DNA from: Trueperella pecoris
Lineage (GTDB): Bacteria; Actinomycetota; Actinomycetes; Actinomycetales; Actinomycetaceae
DNA length: 64,000 bases
Assembly: GCF_014926385.1 (NCBI RefSeq)
Contig: NZ_CP053291.1
Span: forward strand, 1,736,001-1,800,000
Direction of reading: 5' to 3'
Positions 50,399 to 60,761 of this stretch are shown here, piece after piece (within the stretch, counting starts at the first letter, position 1; every line of letters begins with the position of its first letter). The position numbers and the translations under genes were made by a program. The notes beneath the pieces were generated by a model that saw only the letters and a list, made by a program, of their open reading frames with translations, ran no database searches and was not told the DNA's origin.

Positions 50399-53300
50399 CT
50401 ATGAGTCGCGGCGAGCCGACCTGCGCACGATCATCGTTCCCGCGAGCGTGGCGAAGACCGCGAAAAGGATCAGTGCCATGCTCTCAGCACCGGTGCGTGA
50501 CAGTTTTCCAGACGTATTCGGCGCCTTCCCGCCCGAACCCGTGGCAGGGCCGGAGTCCTTTGACTTGTCCTTCTGGCCCGGAGCGCCGGCAACGCCGTCA
50601 TTCGACTTTGGCTTGGTTACCGTCAGCTTCACCACCGACGAGTCCTTACCTGCAAGGGCAAACACGTGGTGCTCTCCGAGGGCGGTCTTCGACGTCGTCT
50701 TCACCTCGAACTCCAACTGACCATCAGCTGCCACCTTGGCGACGCCGAGATCAACCGGTGCCGAGTAGAGGTAAACGTGAGCGTCCTTGCCTGCCGGAAG
50801 GCCCTTGAAGGTGGCCGTCACAGACTTGCCTTGCTCGACTGTGTACGATCCTGTGACCGTCTCAGTTCCGTCGGCAATCACCTTGAGCAAGGATTCGGAA
50901 TCCGCGTAAGGTGTCCGATCCTTGACGTCAGGCTGGCCGGGCTTGTCGCCCGGCGTGGTGGGCTCCTCGCCCGGCGTCGTCGGCGGATCCTCAGGCTCGG
51001 GCTTCCAGCCTTCGAGGACGATGGCCAGAGTCTTCGTCGTCTTGTGATCCTCCGACTGGACGATCACGTGCGCGACGCCCTTGTAGGCGCCCACGATCGT
51101 CACCGCCGCGTTGTCGGCGGCCGTGGCGGTCAGTTCCTTGACCTCGCCATCCTTCACCTTGTACTCGTCCTTGTCGAGCGCATCCTGCGGAAGGGCAGTC
51201 CCATTGAGCTTGACCTCGGTGAGCTTCGCGGTGGCGTTCGGGGCATCCACCGACTGCATGATGCCCTTGAGCAACACCTCCGAAATACCCGTGACCGGCT
51301 TGATCTCCTCCGGCTTGGCTGCCTTCGCCTCGGGGTTGTTTTGCACGCCGATCATCACGAAGGTGCCGCCCACGGGCTCGTTGAGCTTGTACGTGTAGGG
51401 CTTGACCTTCACGCCGGAACCCATGTCCTGCTCCTCGCCCATCGTTTCGGTGGTCTTGACCTCACGCCAGTCCTCGCCGGCGTCGTCGCGAACGAAGAAC
51501 TTGGTGTCATTGGCGCGCGGGAAACGGGCCGACCAATTGTCCTGATAGAACCACACCTCGAACTCGCCGAACTTCTGCTGGGTCGCGTAGGTGAAGGTGA
51601 TCTCGGAGGTGTCCTTCTTGGTCTTCTGCGTGTAGGCGTAGTTGGTCCACACGTTGGGGTTCTTATCCCCGGAGACCGGTGGTGCCGCCGTCTTGCCGTC
51701 CTTGATGGCGTCTAGCGTGTCGGACTGCTGGTCTTCCGGAATCGACTGGCTCACGCTCGCCGACGGCGCCAAGTTCTCACCAATCGCTGTGTTAGCCTTC
51801 TGGACGCGGATCGTGGCCGTCACCGGGTACTTATCGCCGAAGATAGTCGAGGTGCCGGCGAACTTCACATTACCTGGCTCGCCCCACGTGCCCTCAGGTT
51901 CACCCCACGTGACGGGGAAAGACGTACTGAGGATCGTGCCGTCGGGCATGACCACCGGACGCGCCTCCGGAGGAGTCACCTTCGCCCCAACCGGGGTGGT
52001 GGCCGAGTAGTTAAGCACAGCGCCGACGCCGTCGATGACCGTCACGTTGATACTCACCTTGTCACCCTTGGCCGTTTGGCCGCCGACGACGAAGCTGCCC
52101 GCCGTGGCGTACTGCTCCTTGGCGATGGGCGCCCACTCGACGCCGGTCATGCTGGCAGCGCCCGAGGCGTCGAAGGCCTCGATCTTGGCGGGTAGCACGG
52201 GCTCGTTGCCCGTCTTGACGTAGATGTTACGCGGGTAGGAGTAGTGATCCACGCCCGAGGCGGAGGACGAGTCGTTGCCGTCCGCCGTCTGGACCGTCAC
52301 GCTTTGGGCTTCCATTCCCTCGGCGGTGGCGGTGATGGTGAAAGATCCGCTCTTGTTGGTGGACTTGGCGATGCCCAGCACCTTGCCCGAGAACGCCTTG
52401 CGGGTGGCTGAACCGTAGTTCGTGTGGTCGGTCTGCGAACCGTTGTCGCTGCCCATGAAGACGCCCTCGCCGCTGACCTTGAAGGTCACCTCGGTGTCGG
52501 CGTTGGGTACGGGCACGCCCTTGGCGTCTGTGATGGTCACGTCCACGTAGGCGAGGTCGGAGCCGTCGGCGTTGATCTTGCTGCGATCCACGCTGACCTG
52601 GAGCTTGGCCGCCTTGCCGGCGGTCTGGACCTTGTTACGCCCGACGGTCTTGTCGATCGGCTTGCCGGCGGCGTCGTAGGCGACGGCCTCAAGCGTGCCG
52701 TCAGCGTAGGGCACGTCCCACTTCATGTAGAGGTTTTCGTGAGATTCCTTGCCGTCGACCACTTTGTAGGTGTAGCCGGCCTTCGTGGTCTTCTCCACGA
52801 ACTTCTTCTCGCCGATTTCCTTCTTGGTCCCGCCAGTCGGTGTGAAGAAAAGCTTCACGCTCGGCGCATCAGAATACACCACCACCGGCACGTTCTTGGT
52901 GCGCGAATCCTTATACACGACGTCCTCGTTCCATGCGGGGAGCATGTGCAAGGTGGTGACGTCGTCGTTCCACTGGCTCTGGTAGAAGTAATAGGAATCC
53001 TTGGGGAACCCGGCGGTGTCGATGATGCCGAAGTAGGAGCTCTTCGGCGCGGTCGGCCAGTCGCCGGACTCGGCGTAGTTCCACTGGCCCTGGCCGTTCC
53101 AGTTGGTCGGCTCGCCGATGTAGTCGAAGCCGGTCCAGACGAACTCGCCCGCAACATAATCGCGGGTGACGACGTCGTACCACGCGTGCGACGCCACGGC
53201 GCCCCACCCCACGACAGATTTGTCGTAGGAGGTCAGGCGCTTATCGGCGGGCTTTCCTCCGGTGATGCGGTCGTATACTCCGCGACTGTTGACGGCCGAC

Positions 53301-55012
53301 GCCGTCTCGGAGCCGTACAGCTTCCACTGCGGGTGCGCTTGGTGAATGTCGTCGTAGGTGGTGTCCTTGTCACCACGCACGTAGTTCAGGCCGACGATGC
53401 CGCCATCCTTATGGAGCGAATCCATAAGGTCCTGGGCCGACCGCGCGCCGCTCTTGAGTTGATTGTCGCCGCGGGTGACCGGGCGGTTTTCGTCCAGCGC
53501 CTTCGTCCATTTAATGAGGTTCGCCTGCTGAGCGGTGTAGTTGCTCATGTCGCCCTTGCTCGTGCCCTCGCCGATCTCGTTGCCGATCGACCACATGATC
53601 ACCGACGGGGCGTTGATGTCACGTCGCACGGTGGCCTCGAGATCGAAACGGGCCCACGTGCTGTCTTGCGCAACGTTCTCAAGCCCGGGGTTGTCCTCCG
53701 CACTCTGGCGAACCGGCTTCTCAAAGAAGCGGGCGTAATCGTTATAGTTACCGTTCTTGGGGTGCTGGAAGCCGTCGAAAAACTCCTCGATAATGAGCAT
53801 GCCCTTCTCATCGGCAAGGTCGATGAGGTCACGCGAGGCCGGATTGTGGGTGACTCGAATCGCGTTTGCACCCATCTCCTTCAGGATCTTGATTTGTCGA
53901 GCGATCGCCGCCCGGTAGGCACGAGCGCCGAGGGCGCCCTGATCGTGGTGCATCGAGACACCCTTGAGCTTCATCTTCTCGCCGTTCAGCGAGAATCCCT
54001 CATTTGCGTCGAAGCCGATTTTGCGCAAGCCGGTCTTCACCGACGTCGTGTCGATGGTCTGCCCGTCCCCACCTGTGATCGTGGTCGTCACCAGGTAGCG
54101 CTGCGGGTCCTTCAGGCTCCACAGCTTGACGTTGTTGACCTCGAAGGAGGCGTTGTTCGACGTGGACGAGTTCGCTTCAATGGTCACCTCCTGCGCAAGG
54201 CTCTTGCCGTACTCGGTACCCCCATCGAGGGAGGTCACCTTGTGGCTGACCTTCACCGTGGCCGGCGTGTCAGTCTCGTTGACGAGCCTCGAGCTGACGT
54301 CCAGATCCATGGTGCCAGCCTTGGGCGTGGGAGCGACGACCTTGACGCCGTCGTGGGCGATATGCACCGGGTTGGTGACGACGAGGTCCACGTTACGGTA
54401 GATGCCCGAGCCCGAATACCAGCGGCTCGACGGCGTCTGGTGATTGACGCGCACGGCGAGCACGTTCGTCTCCCCCACCGTCACGTACTTCGTGATGTCC
54501 ACCGAGAAAGGGGTGTAGCCGTAGGGATGATTGGCGACCTTGTGGCCGTTCACGTAGATCGTGGCATCCATGTAGATGCCGTCAAAGTTAATGTTGATCT
54601 GCTTACCCCGGAAATCCTCCGACAGGGCAAGATTCTTGCGATACCAGCCGACTCCGCCAAGTAGAAATCCGCTCTCAGCTTCGCCCGACTTTTGGAAATC
54701 CTGGTGGATGGAATAGTCGTGAGGCAGATCGAGGGTCTTCCACGATGCGTCGACATAGTCCTTCGCCTGGGCCCCCGGCTGCTCGCCGAACTTAAACTTC
54801 CATCCCCAATTGAGGCTTTGCGTGCGCACGGAGGCGTCAAGCGCGGTCGCGTAGACAACTTCAGGCGGTGACGCCATCTGGGTTGATGTGGTCAATTCTG
54901 AATATTCCTCTGTTGCAGTTGCCGCAGGAAGCGGGCCTAACGCCGTCAACGCTAACGCCAGCGCACTGGTGATCGCGCCGTTCCTCCATCTGGGCGCGTA
55001 GTGGTTACGCAT
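50399..55012 (-). CDS. Sortase-anchored multidomain GH2 beta-galactosidase
   Basis: A 1,537-aa surface enzyme. Signal peptide 1-33 (ALGPLPAATA). GH2 sugar-binding domain about 65-215, Ig-like about 220-330, TIM barrel about 335-640 with acid/base E479 (WSIGNE) and nucleophile E569 (YGSETAS). DUF4982-like and bacterial Ig-like modules follow, then a discoidin-type region near 1080-1230. A Pro/Thr-rich wall spanner (PEDPPTTPGEEPTTPGDKP) precedes the sorting signal LSRTG, a hydrophobic helix and RRSARRDS. It releases terminal galactose from host glycans. The motif is LSxTG, not LPxTG. It lies 147 bp downstream of the GH20 gene. Confidence 0.93.
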   Translation of the reverse strand: MRNHYAPRWRNGAITSALALALTALGPLPAATATEEYSELTTSTQMASPPEVVYATALDASVRTQSLNWGWKFKFGEQPGAQAKDYVDASWKTLDLPHDYSIHQDFQKSGEAESGFLLGGVGWYRKNLALSEDFRGKQININFDGIYMDATIYVNGHKVANHPYGYTPFSVDITKYVTVGETNVLAVRVNHQTPSSRWYSGSGIYRNVDLVVTNPVHIAHDGVKVVAPTPKAGTMDLDVSSRLVNETDTPATVKVSHKVTSLDGGTEYGKSLAQEVTIEANSSTSNNASFEVNNVKLWSLKDPQRYLVTTTITGGDGQTIDTTSVKTGLRKIGFDANEGFSLNGEKMKLKGVSMHHDQGALGARAYRAAIARQIKILKEMGANAIRVTHNPASRDLIDLADEKGMLIIEEFFDGFQHPKNGNYNDYARFFEKPVRQSAEDNPGLENVAQDSTWARFDLEATVRRDINAPSVIMWSIGNEIGEGTSKGDMSNYTAQQANLIKWTKALDENRPVTRGDNQLKSGARSAQDLMDSLHKDGGIVGLNYVRGDKDTTYDDIHQAHPQWKLYGSETASAVNSRGVYDRITGGKPADKRLTSYDKSVVGWGAVASHAWYDVVTRDYVAGEFVWTGFDYIGEPTNWNGQGQWNYAESGDWPTAPKSSYFGIIDTAGFPKDSYYFYQSQWNDDVTTLHMLPAWNEDVVYKDSRTKNVPVVVYSDAPSVKLFFTPTGGTKKEIGEKKFVEKTTKAGYTYKVVDGKESHENLYMKWDVPYADGTLEAVAYDAAGKPIDKTVGRNKVQTAGKAAKLQVSVDRSKINADGSDLAYVDVTITDAKGVPVPNADTEVTFKVSGEGVFMGSDNGSQTDHTNYGSATRKAFSGKVLGIAKSTNKSGSFTITATAEGMEAQSVTVQTADGNDSSSASGVDHYSYPRNIYVKTGNEPVLPAKIEAFDASGAASMTGVEWAPIAKEQYATAGSFVVGGQTAKGDKVSINVTVIDGVGAVLNYSATTPVGAKVTPPEARPVVMPDGTILSTSFPVTWGEPEGTWGEPGNVKFAGTSTIFGDKYPVTATIRVQKANTAIGENLAPSASVSQSIPEDQQSDTLDAIKDGKTAAPPVSGDKNPNVWTNYAYTQKTKKDTSEITFTYATQQKFGEFEVWFYQDNWSARFPRANDTKFFVRDDAGEDWREVKTTETMGEEQDMGSGVKVKPYTYKLNEPVGGTFVMIGVQNNPEAKAAKPEEIKPVTGISEVLLKGIMQSVDAPNATAKLTEVKLNGTALPQDALDKDEYKVKDGEVKELTATAADNAAVTIVGAYKGVAHVIVQSEDHKTTKTLAIVLEGWKPEPEDPPTTPGEEPTTPGDKPGQPDVKDRTPYADSESLLKVIADGTETVTGSYTVEQGKSVTATFKGLPAGKDAHVYLYSAPVDLGVAKVAADGQLEFEVKTTSKTALGEHHVFALAGKDSSVVKLTVTKPKSNDGVAGAPGQKDKSKDSGPATGSGGKAPNTSGKLSRTGAESMALILFAVFATLAGTMIVRRSARRDS

Positions 55013-55159
55013 ATGTCCTCATTTCGCCTTTGAAATATAAATCGGAGCTTGAAAAATTGTGTGGTGTCGACTCTGGGTGAAGCCGACCCTGGGGGGAAGT
55101 CGAAGACCGGGTGAGGCCGACGAGCCACTGGGACGATGACGTCCCAGCGGCTACGTCTT

Positions 55160-57910
55160 TTATTCACTCATCGCGGACGAATCGCGGCGCATCCGCATCA
55201 CTGCGCCCGCGCCGAGGAGTCCGAGGGCCACGAGACCCAGGACTGCCACCGAGCTTCCGGTATTAGATAGGAATGAGGTGGCAGGGCCCTTAGCCGGTAG
55301 CTGCGTGAGAGCTTTGACCGGCGTCGTAGGATCCGCAACCGGAACCTTCGGAGACGTGGGCGCAGGAACGCCCGCCTCACCGTTTCCCTTATCAGGAGCC
55401 TTACTCTCAACCGGCTCCTCGCCGTCCTCAATCTTAAGCTCGCTCTTAACCACGCTTGGAATACCCGGTTTGAAGGCATGAATGGCGGTGCTGACCAGCT
55501 CCGTCGTCACGTCCGAAGCCGCGTCTTCCTTGACAGTGCCGTCCCAGCTAAAAGCAATCGACTGTCCCGGCTCAAGAACGCCCGACCACCGGATGTTGCC
55601 CGCGTTGCCAAGCTCAGCATCTGCAACCTGCACCGGACTCCCGGCGACATACGCCTCAAGCTCGAAAAGGGAAATACCGTAGGGCTGTAAGGAGCGCGCA
55701 GTGCCAGTAAGCGTCATCTTCGTCACCGCCTTTTGGCTGATCTTATGTTCAACCCAGGTTGCATCCTTGCCCGCCGAGCCGGAATATGTGAGCTTATCTT
55801 CCGTATCGGCGCCCTGAGGATGGGAATATTTAACCGTGTATGCAGTGGCGTGGGCACCTTCCCATGCCAGTCGCAGTTTCACAAGGTCCTGCGGCTTTGC
55901 AAACTCGAGGGTAATGGATTCTCCATCCCGCCCACCAATGGACGACCAACGTGACTGCTTGTTGGTGGCATCGCCGTCGATCGCCTTATCGGCAGTGAAG
56001 TTCGTATTGGCTTCAACCGACGACGCCGTCGCCTTCGTACCTTCCGACTTCAGCGCGACGTTCTTCCCGGCCGCCGCCACGGGCTTGCCATCCGCACCCA
56101 GAAGCGTGACGGGAACATTGCCCGGCTCAGTGACGAGGTTCGTGGACAGCGCCGCAACCTTCACCGGCACGGCCTGGCTCGACGCGTTCTTCACCGAGGC
56201 GGTGTACGCAACGTCTTGACCCGGGGCGACAGTCTCACCCGAGGCCGGGGTAGACTCAAGCTTCGATTCGGTGGCGACGACGAGCTTGTCCAGATCCGCC
56301 GGGAGGACCGGAGCGTCGCCGACGGCCTTCATCGAGGCCTTGAACTGGTCAAATGTGCGCTCATCGCCCGAATACCAGACACGATCGGCAAAAGCCGTGT
56401 ACGGGCCCTTTGTATTCTCTGCGACCTTATCCTGCGTGAACATACGAGGAGCGTCGGACCAGATGGCGAACGAAGCACCGCGCAGCCAATCGGGGTACGC
56501 GGTGGTTTCTCCACGCTTGACATTCTCAGTCGGCCAAGCCTGGCCCGTGTTCTTGTCAATGCTCGGGAAACGACCCGCGTGGAAACCGTTAAAGATCTTC
56601 TCCGCCGAGGGCTTGTCGTAGTAGGCCTTGTCCGGCTCGGCAAGCACCCAATACATGTAAGCGTCGTTGTAGTTGATGAGCTTGTAGCCCTTGTCGACAA
56701 AGGTCTTCACGGGTGCCATCGGAGCATCCCACTTGGTCCAATAATCGATCGTAATATCTTTGCTCAGCTCAACCTTCTGGTTGGAGTTGGACAGGTAGAA
56801 CGCGTCATTCCAAACGCGAACATCATCCTTGTTGTGCTTGGTCTTAAGGTAGTTTGCCATCTCGTTGATGAAAGCAACAAAGCCATCCACAAATCGCTTG
56901 TCCTGGCCAAGCTTTGCCTTCACGCGCTCGGTCGTCTCGGGATACTTCCAGTCAGCATCCCTGAAGGGATGCACGTACTCGTCGGCACCAAGATGCCACT
57001 TGTTCGTATCAGGGAACAGAGGAGCGAATTCGTCGACCAAAGACTTCACGAATTCAACAGCTTCCGGCTTGGAGAAATCGAGTCCCTTCCTCGCCTCGTC
57101 GCTGTAGCCCTTCAGACGAAGCTCCGGGTGCTCCGACAGCGCCTGACGCATGTGACCCGGCATATCGAGCGCCGGAATAACTTCAACATGGTACTTCTTG
57201 GCCTCGGCGAGAATCTCCTTCAGCTGATCTTGCGTGATCACGCCGTCCTTCGACATCACTTCCGGATGCTGCTTGGATTCCAAACGAAACCCTTCGTTTT
57301 CGGAGAAGTGCAACTGAAGTGCGTTCAGCTTCCGGTAACTCATCTGATGAATCAGGTTGAGGATGTAGTCCTTGTCGTAATACTTACGAGCCATGTCCTG
57401 ATGGAACGAGCGCTCGCCGACGTCGGCCCAGTCGCGCACGTTACCCGCTTGCACACCGCCAGCACTGGCGACCGACTGGACGACAGTCTGCTGGCCCCAG
57501 AACGCGCCGTCGACCGACTTGCCGGTGATCGTCAGCGCGTCCTTCGAAGACTTGATAACGTAGCCGTCTTTCTGGGGCACATCGAGATTGGCATCGACCT
57601 TGAGCTCGATATCGTCCGCGTCCACGACGCCACCGATCTCAACCTTCGGCCTGACATTTCCCTTGACCGCCAAATCCAGAGCAAGCTTCTCCGCATCAGC
57701 CTTCAACGTTTCAGGTGCGACGATCTTGGTCTCAGGTGTGAGCATCCACGCATCACCGCCGGCAGGCTCAAAATGCCGCACAGCAGGAATTACATCGTGG
57801 ATTCCCCCACTCTGGATGGGCGCAGCAACTGCACCAGGAGCCGCAGCCAGCGTGGCAGTGGTGAGAACCATCGCCAGCGCGCCCCCTAAGAGTTTCCTAT
57901 GGGTAGACAT
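55160..57910 (-). CDS. Sortase-anchored GH20 beta-N-acetylhexosaminidase
   Basis: A 916-aa surface enzyme. Signal peptide 1-30 (AAAPGAVAA). GH20b domain about 35-155 and GH20 barrel about 165-500 with the catalytic pair D310-E311 (HLGADEYVHP) and HFSENEGFRL. An F5/8 (CBM32-type) domain lies near 620-760 (TNKQSRWSSIGGRDGESITL). A Pro-rich spacer, LSNTG, a membrane helix and RMRRD complete the sorting signal. It removes terminal GlcNAc/GalNAc from mucin- or milk-type glycans; lacto-N-biosidase activity is possible, as HFSENEG resembles that branch. Probably co-transcribed with the GH2 gene. Confidence 0.93.
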   Translation of the reverse strand: MSTHRKLLGGALAMVLTTATLAAAPGAVAAPIQSGGIHDVIPAVRHFEPAGGDAWMLTPETKIVAPETLKADAEKLALDLAVKGNVRPKVEIGGVVDADDIELKVDANLDVPQKDGYVIKSSKDALTITGKSVDGAFWGQQTVVQSVASAGGVQAGNVRDWADVGERSFHQDMARKYYDKDYILNLIHQMSYRKLNALQLHFSENEGFRLESKQHPEVMSKDGVITQDQLKEILAEAKKYHVEVIPALDMPGHMRQALSEHPELRLKGYSDEARKGLDFSKPEAVEFVKSLVDEFAPLFPDTNKWHLGADEYVHPFRDADWKYPETTERVKAKLGQDKRFVDGFVAFINEMANYLKTKHNKDDVRVWNDAFYLSNSNQKVELSKDITIDYWTKWDAPMAPVKTFVDKGYKLINYNDAYMYWVLAEPDKAYYDKPSAEKIFNGFHAGRFPSIDKNTGQAWPTENVKRGETTAYPDWLRGASFAIWSDAPRMFTQDKVAENTKGPYTAFADRVWYSGDERTFDQFKASMKAVGDAPVLPADLDKLVVATESKLESTPASGETVAPGQDVAYTASVKNASSQAVPVKVAALSTNLVTEPGNVPVTLLGADGKPVAAAGKNVALKSEGTKATASSVEANTNFTADKAIDGDATNKQSRWSSIGGRDGESITLEFAKPQDLVKLRLAWEGAHATAYTVKYSHPQGADTEDKLTYSGSAGKDATWVEHKISQKAVTKMTLTGTARSLQPYGISLFELEAYVAGSPVQVADAELGNAGNIRWSGVLEPGQSIAFSWDGTVKEDAASDVTTELVSTAIHAFKPGIPSVVKSELKIEDGEEPVESKAPDKGNGEAGVPAPTSPKVPVADPTTPVKALTQLPAKGPATSFLSNTGSSVAVLGLVALGLLGAGAVMRMRRDSSAMSE

Positions 57911-58043
57911 CGTTGTCCCTTCCGAGCTCGCCGCATTAAGGTGACATGCTTGAGCTCATCGATTTTCATGGAGACGACGCCGCCCATCAGCAATCCACCT
58001 TGATCGCTCATCCGCGCACGAACGTCCACCGGCCATAGTAGCA

Positions 58044-58059
58044 ACTTAAACGGTTAAGT
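58044..58059. promoter_or_regulatory. Near-palindromic LacI-type operator upstream of GH20
   Basis: ACTTAAACGGTTAAGT, centred on CG with one mismatch, about 134 bp upstream of the GH20 start. LacI-family sites have this shape. The regulator is not in the immediate neighbourhood. Confidence 0.45.
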
Positions 58060-58508
58060 GATACCCCTTTTTAACATCTGATTGAAAATTGGTTCGCTTC
58101 CACACACTCGCAGGTCACAGCGTTGTTTTAAGGAAAATGGATTCGGGTAGCCGATTTTCACAGCTCAGGCGAAATTGGCCGCGGCGCGCTATACCTCGGT
58201 CCGTTACGCGAGCATCACCCGCACGCTCCGACACCAGCGACCGCAAAGAAATGGCTCAATCAAGGGCCTTCACACCCCATCGCCAGACAGCGCCTGACCA
58301 CGTTTGACCAGCTCACACCCGAAAACCGCCTCGCACACGGCAAATCAGAGGCACCATGTTTTCTTTGCCCTATTGTGTCAAATAATAGGCTGATTACCCC
58401 GATTGTCCTTTACAGCATCCACGCCCGGGAGCCCACGACCCTCCGGGAGCCCACGACCCCGCACGGGCCGTCCACCGCGCCGACGGGCATAGCTCGCGAG
58501 GCTCGTCC

Positions 58509-58572
58509 TTCGATGTAGGATTTTGAACCGATCTTGTTATATACGAAGATCGGTTCAAAATCCTACATCGAA
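58509..58572. repeat. Perfect 27-bp inverted repeat
   Basis: Arms 58509-58535 (starting TTCGATGTAGGATTTTGAAC) and 58546-58572 are exact reverse complements around a 10-base loop GTTATATACG. It stands alone in the 756-bp gap between the GH20 gene and the surface-protein pseudogene, and has no T run like a simple terminator. Function unknown. Confidence 0.85.
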
Positions 58573-58609
58573 CGTCACGCGGTCCACCCTCACCAAGAGT
58601 CCGGACACA

Positions 58610-58644
58610 AAAAGTGAGGGTCGAGACCGAAGTCTCGACCCTCA
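58610..58644 (-). terminator. Intrinsic terminator after the surface-protein pseudogene
   Basis: TGAGGGTCGAGAC (58615-58627) pairs perfectly with 58632-58644 around a 4-base loop. On the minus strand it is followed by CTTTTTG. Confidence 0.85.
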
Positions 58645-58666
58645 CGTCTGCTAGACACTTACGGCA

Positions 58667-60761
58667 TTAGCCCTGACGGCGGCGGATCAACGCCACAGCC
58701 CCACCCGCGAGGAGCAGAACCACAGCGGCGATCGACAGACCGGCAACCGTGGCACCGGTGTGCGCCAACGGCTTCTGAGCCTTGGCGGTAGCCTTCTCAG
58801 CCTTCGCAGGTGCAGCCTTCTCGGCCACGACGGTCGCGCCCTTCTCGGACGCGCCCGCCGACAGACCCTTCAGCGCACGATCAATAATGATCTTCAGCGT
58901 GTCATTGATCTGCTGCCCCTCAACGTCGGGCACGATCACGCCCGGCACCGAGTTGCCCGGGATCGTCTGACCAGGAACGAGCTTGTGTGCGGGAATGGTG
59001 CACTTGAGCTCCTCGAGCGTCGGCGCAGTCCACGACCACTCGGTCTTCGCACCCTTGGCCAGCTGGTAACCCTCGACCGCCTTAGCCGTGACCACAACGG
59101 TCTTGCCGTAGGGGTATTCAAACTTCGAGCCGTTGCCCTCAACCGAAGCGATTTCCTCGCCATCGACCGTGACCGAGTAGGACACGCCCTTCATCGGGAC
59201 GATCGTGGCAAACGGCTTCACCGTGCACGACGCCGGATCGGAGGCCTCCGGGAAGATCGGATCGTTCGTACCAACAACCTTGACACCCTTAACCTGGTCA
59301 TACTTCTGCGTCACGGTGTTATCCACCGTGCCCGACGTCTTACCCGGCGTCGGCACCGGCTTGGGCTCGGGCTTCGGCGTCGTCTCCGGAGCCTCAGGCT
59401 TCTTGCCCGGCTCCTTCGGATCCGTGCCCGGCTTGTCAGTCTCGGGCGGGACCGGCGCAGTCTGCTTTGCAAACTCAAAATCTGCAACACGTTCGCCACT
59501 CTTACCATCAAGCAGACGAACGAAGTATTTCCCCTGCATCAATCAGGTGTCAGGATCTGACGACGTATCAAGGTTGACGAAAATTTGTTTTTGAGGAATC
59601 TCAAATTTCGCTGCAGAATCCAAATCTTTATACGTCAGATTCTTGGATTCACCAGGAGAAAGAACAAGATCTGCCTGAGTCTTCACAGGAGCGCCAGTAG
59701 TTGAGTTGACGGGCCGCGGTTGTAAATCCGCGTATTGTCCTTGATAAACAAAAAGCGCAGCTTATCTTCCGTGCCCAACTTGCCGATCTTCGCACTCCAG
59801 ATACTCGCAGGCCCCTCGACCATCAGCGTATCTTTCGCCTTCCCTCCAACTACTGCACTCACCAAAGGCTGATGAACACGAAATTCTCCCCTTGATTTAG
59901 CGTCCGGATATCCCCTGACGTCGAGCGTAACAGTCACGGGAACCATCAGTTCGTATGAGGCATCGACAATTTGCTGGGAGCCATCAGGGAATGTCACTTT
60001 GACATTCAACGGTTTCTTGCCTGCACTATAAGAAGGGTCGATGTTGCCGCCGATAGCGCCTGTCGAACTAAATTCGAGGCCGTTCGAAAAACTGACCGGG
60101 GCCACTTCAAACTTAGTGCCCTGAGGGAATGGGTTCGAACCTTCACCAAGATGCTTCCGGTTATCAGTGGGAGCAGGAATATCTACTGCGCCACCAACAG
60201 GGACGTTGGCGTGCGTATCCGGCACCTCATACAACTCCCTGTTCTGCTTAACCTCAGGCTTATTCTTCTCTTTGTCGCCATGTGCCATATGTTGCGAAAA
60301 GTCCACCTTGACCTCACGGCTAGGGGAAAAGTCAATCAAATCAGCTGTTTGGAGCAGAACGCCATTATGCGGATTCTTGCTAACATCCGGCTTCTTGTCA
60401 GGGTTGGCATTTCCGATAAAGACGAGCATGTTGACGCGAGTATCACCCTCAAATGGAGTCAAATCGACCTTCCGACGGTTGTTGCCAGCGGATGCCAGAT
60501 CAACGATCTTGCCCTGCGACTTGTCCGTACTCCACTGCCAGACCTGGTAGCCGCCGTTTGCAGTCGGCGTGTATCGCTGCTCTCAGTGTTGTGGTAAATC
60601 GCCTCAGCCTCGGACTCGGTGTCAACGACAACGGTCACGACACCCTCGGTCGCTGCGTGCGCGGATGGCGAGCCGACGATCGTCAACGCCCCCATGCCAA
60701 GAATTATCAGAGCGAAGGCGAGGAGTGCCGCCCACGTCCGACGCGCAATGTTTTAAGCCAT
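58667..60761 (-). pseudogene. LAHTG-anchored surface protein, broken by four lesions
   Basis: Reading three frames together restores a secreted protein of about 690 aa: signal peptide (RTWAALLAFALIILGMGALT, ending PSAHA), TANGGYQVWQWSTDKSQGK, a large beta-rich region (59683-60462), then a Pro/Lys spacer, LAHTG (class E-type sorting motif), a membrane helix and RRRQG. Lesions: codon 3 TAA at 60753-60755 (CAA expected), a lost base near 60570, a lost C near 59712, and in-frame TGA at 59543-59545. Function of the ectodomain is unknown; it may be an adhesin or pilus-like surface protein. Confidence 0.8.

Noticed and set aside
52424-54664. 746-codon open frame opposite the GH2 gene
   Set aside because: It is the antisense of conserved GH2 catalytic sequence; rich in Arg, His, Val and Gly as expected of a GC-rich shadow frame.
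56216-57889. 557-codon open frame opposite the GH20 gene
   Set aside because: Antisense of the catalytic barrel, no start signals, no domain.
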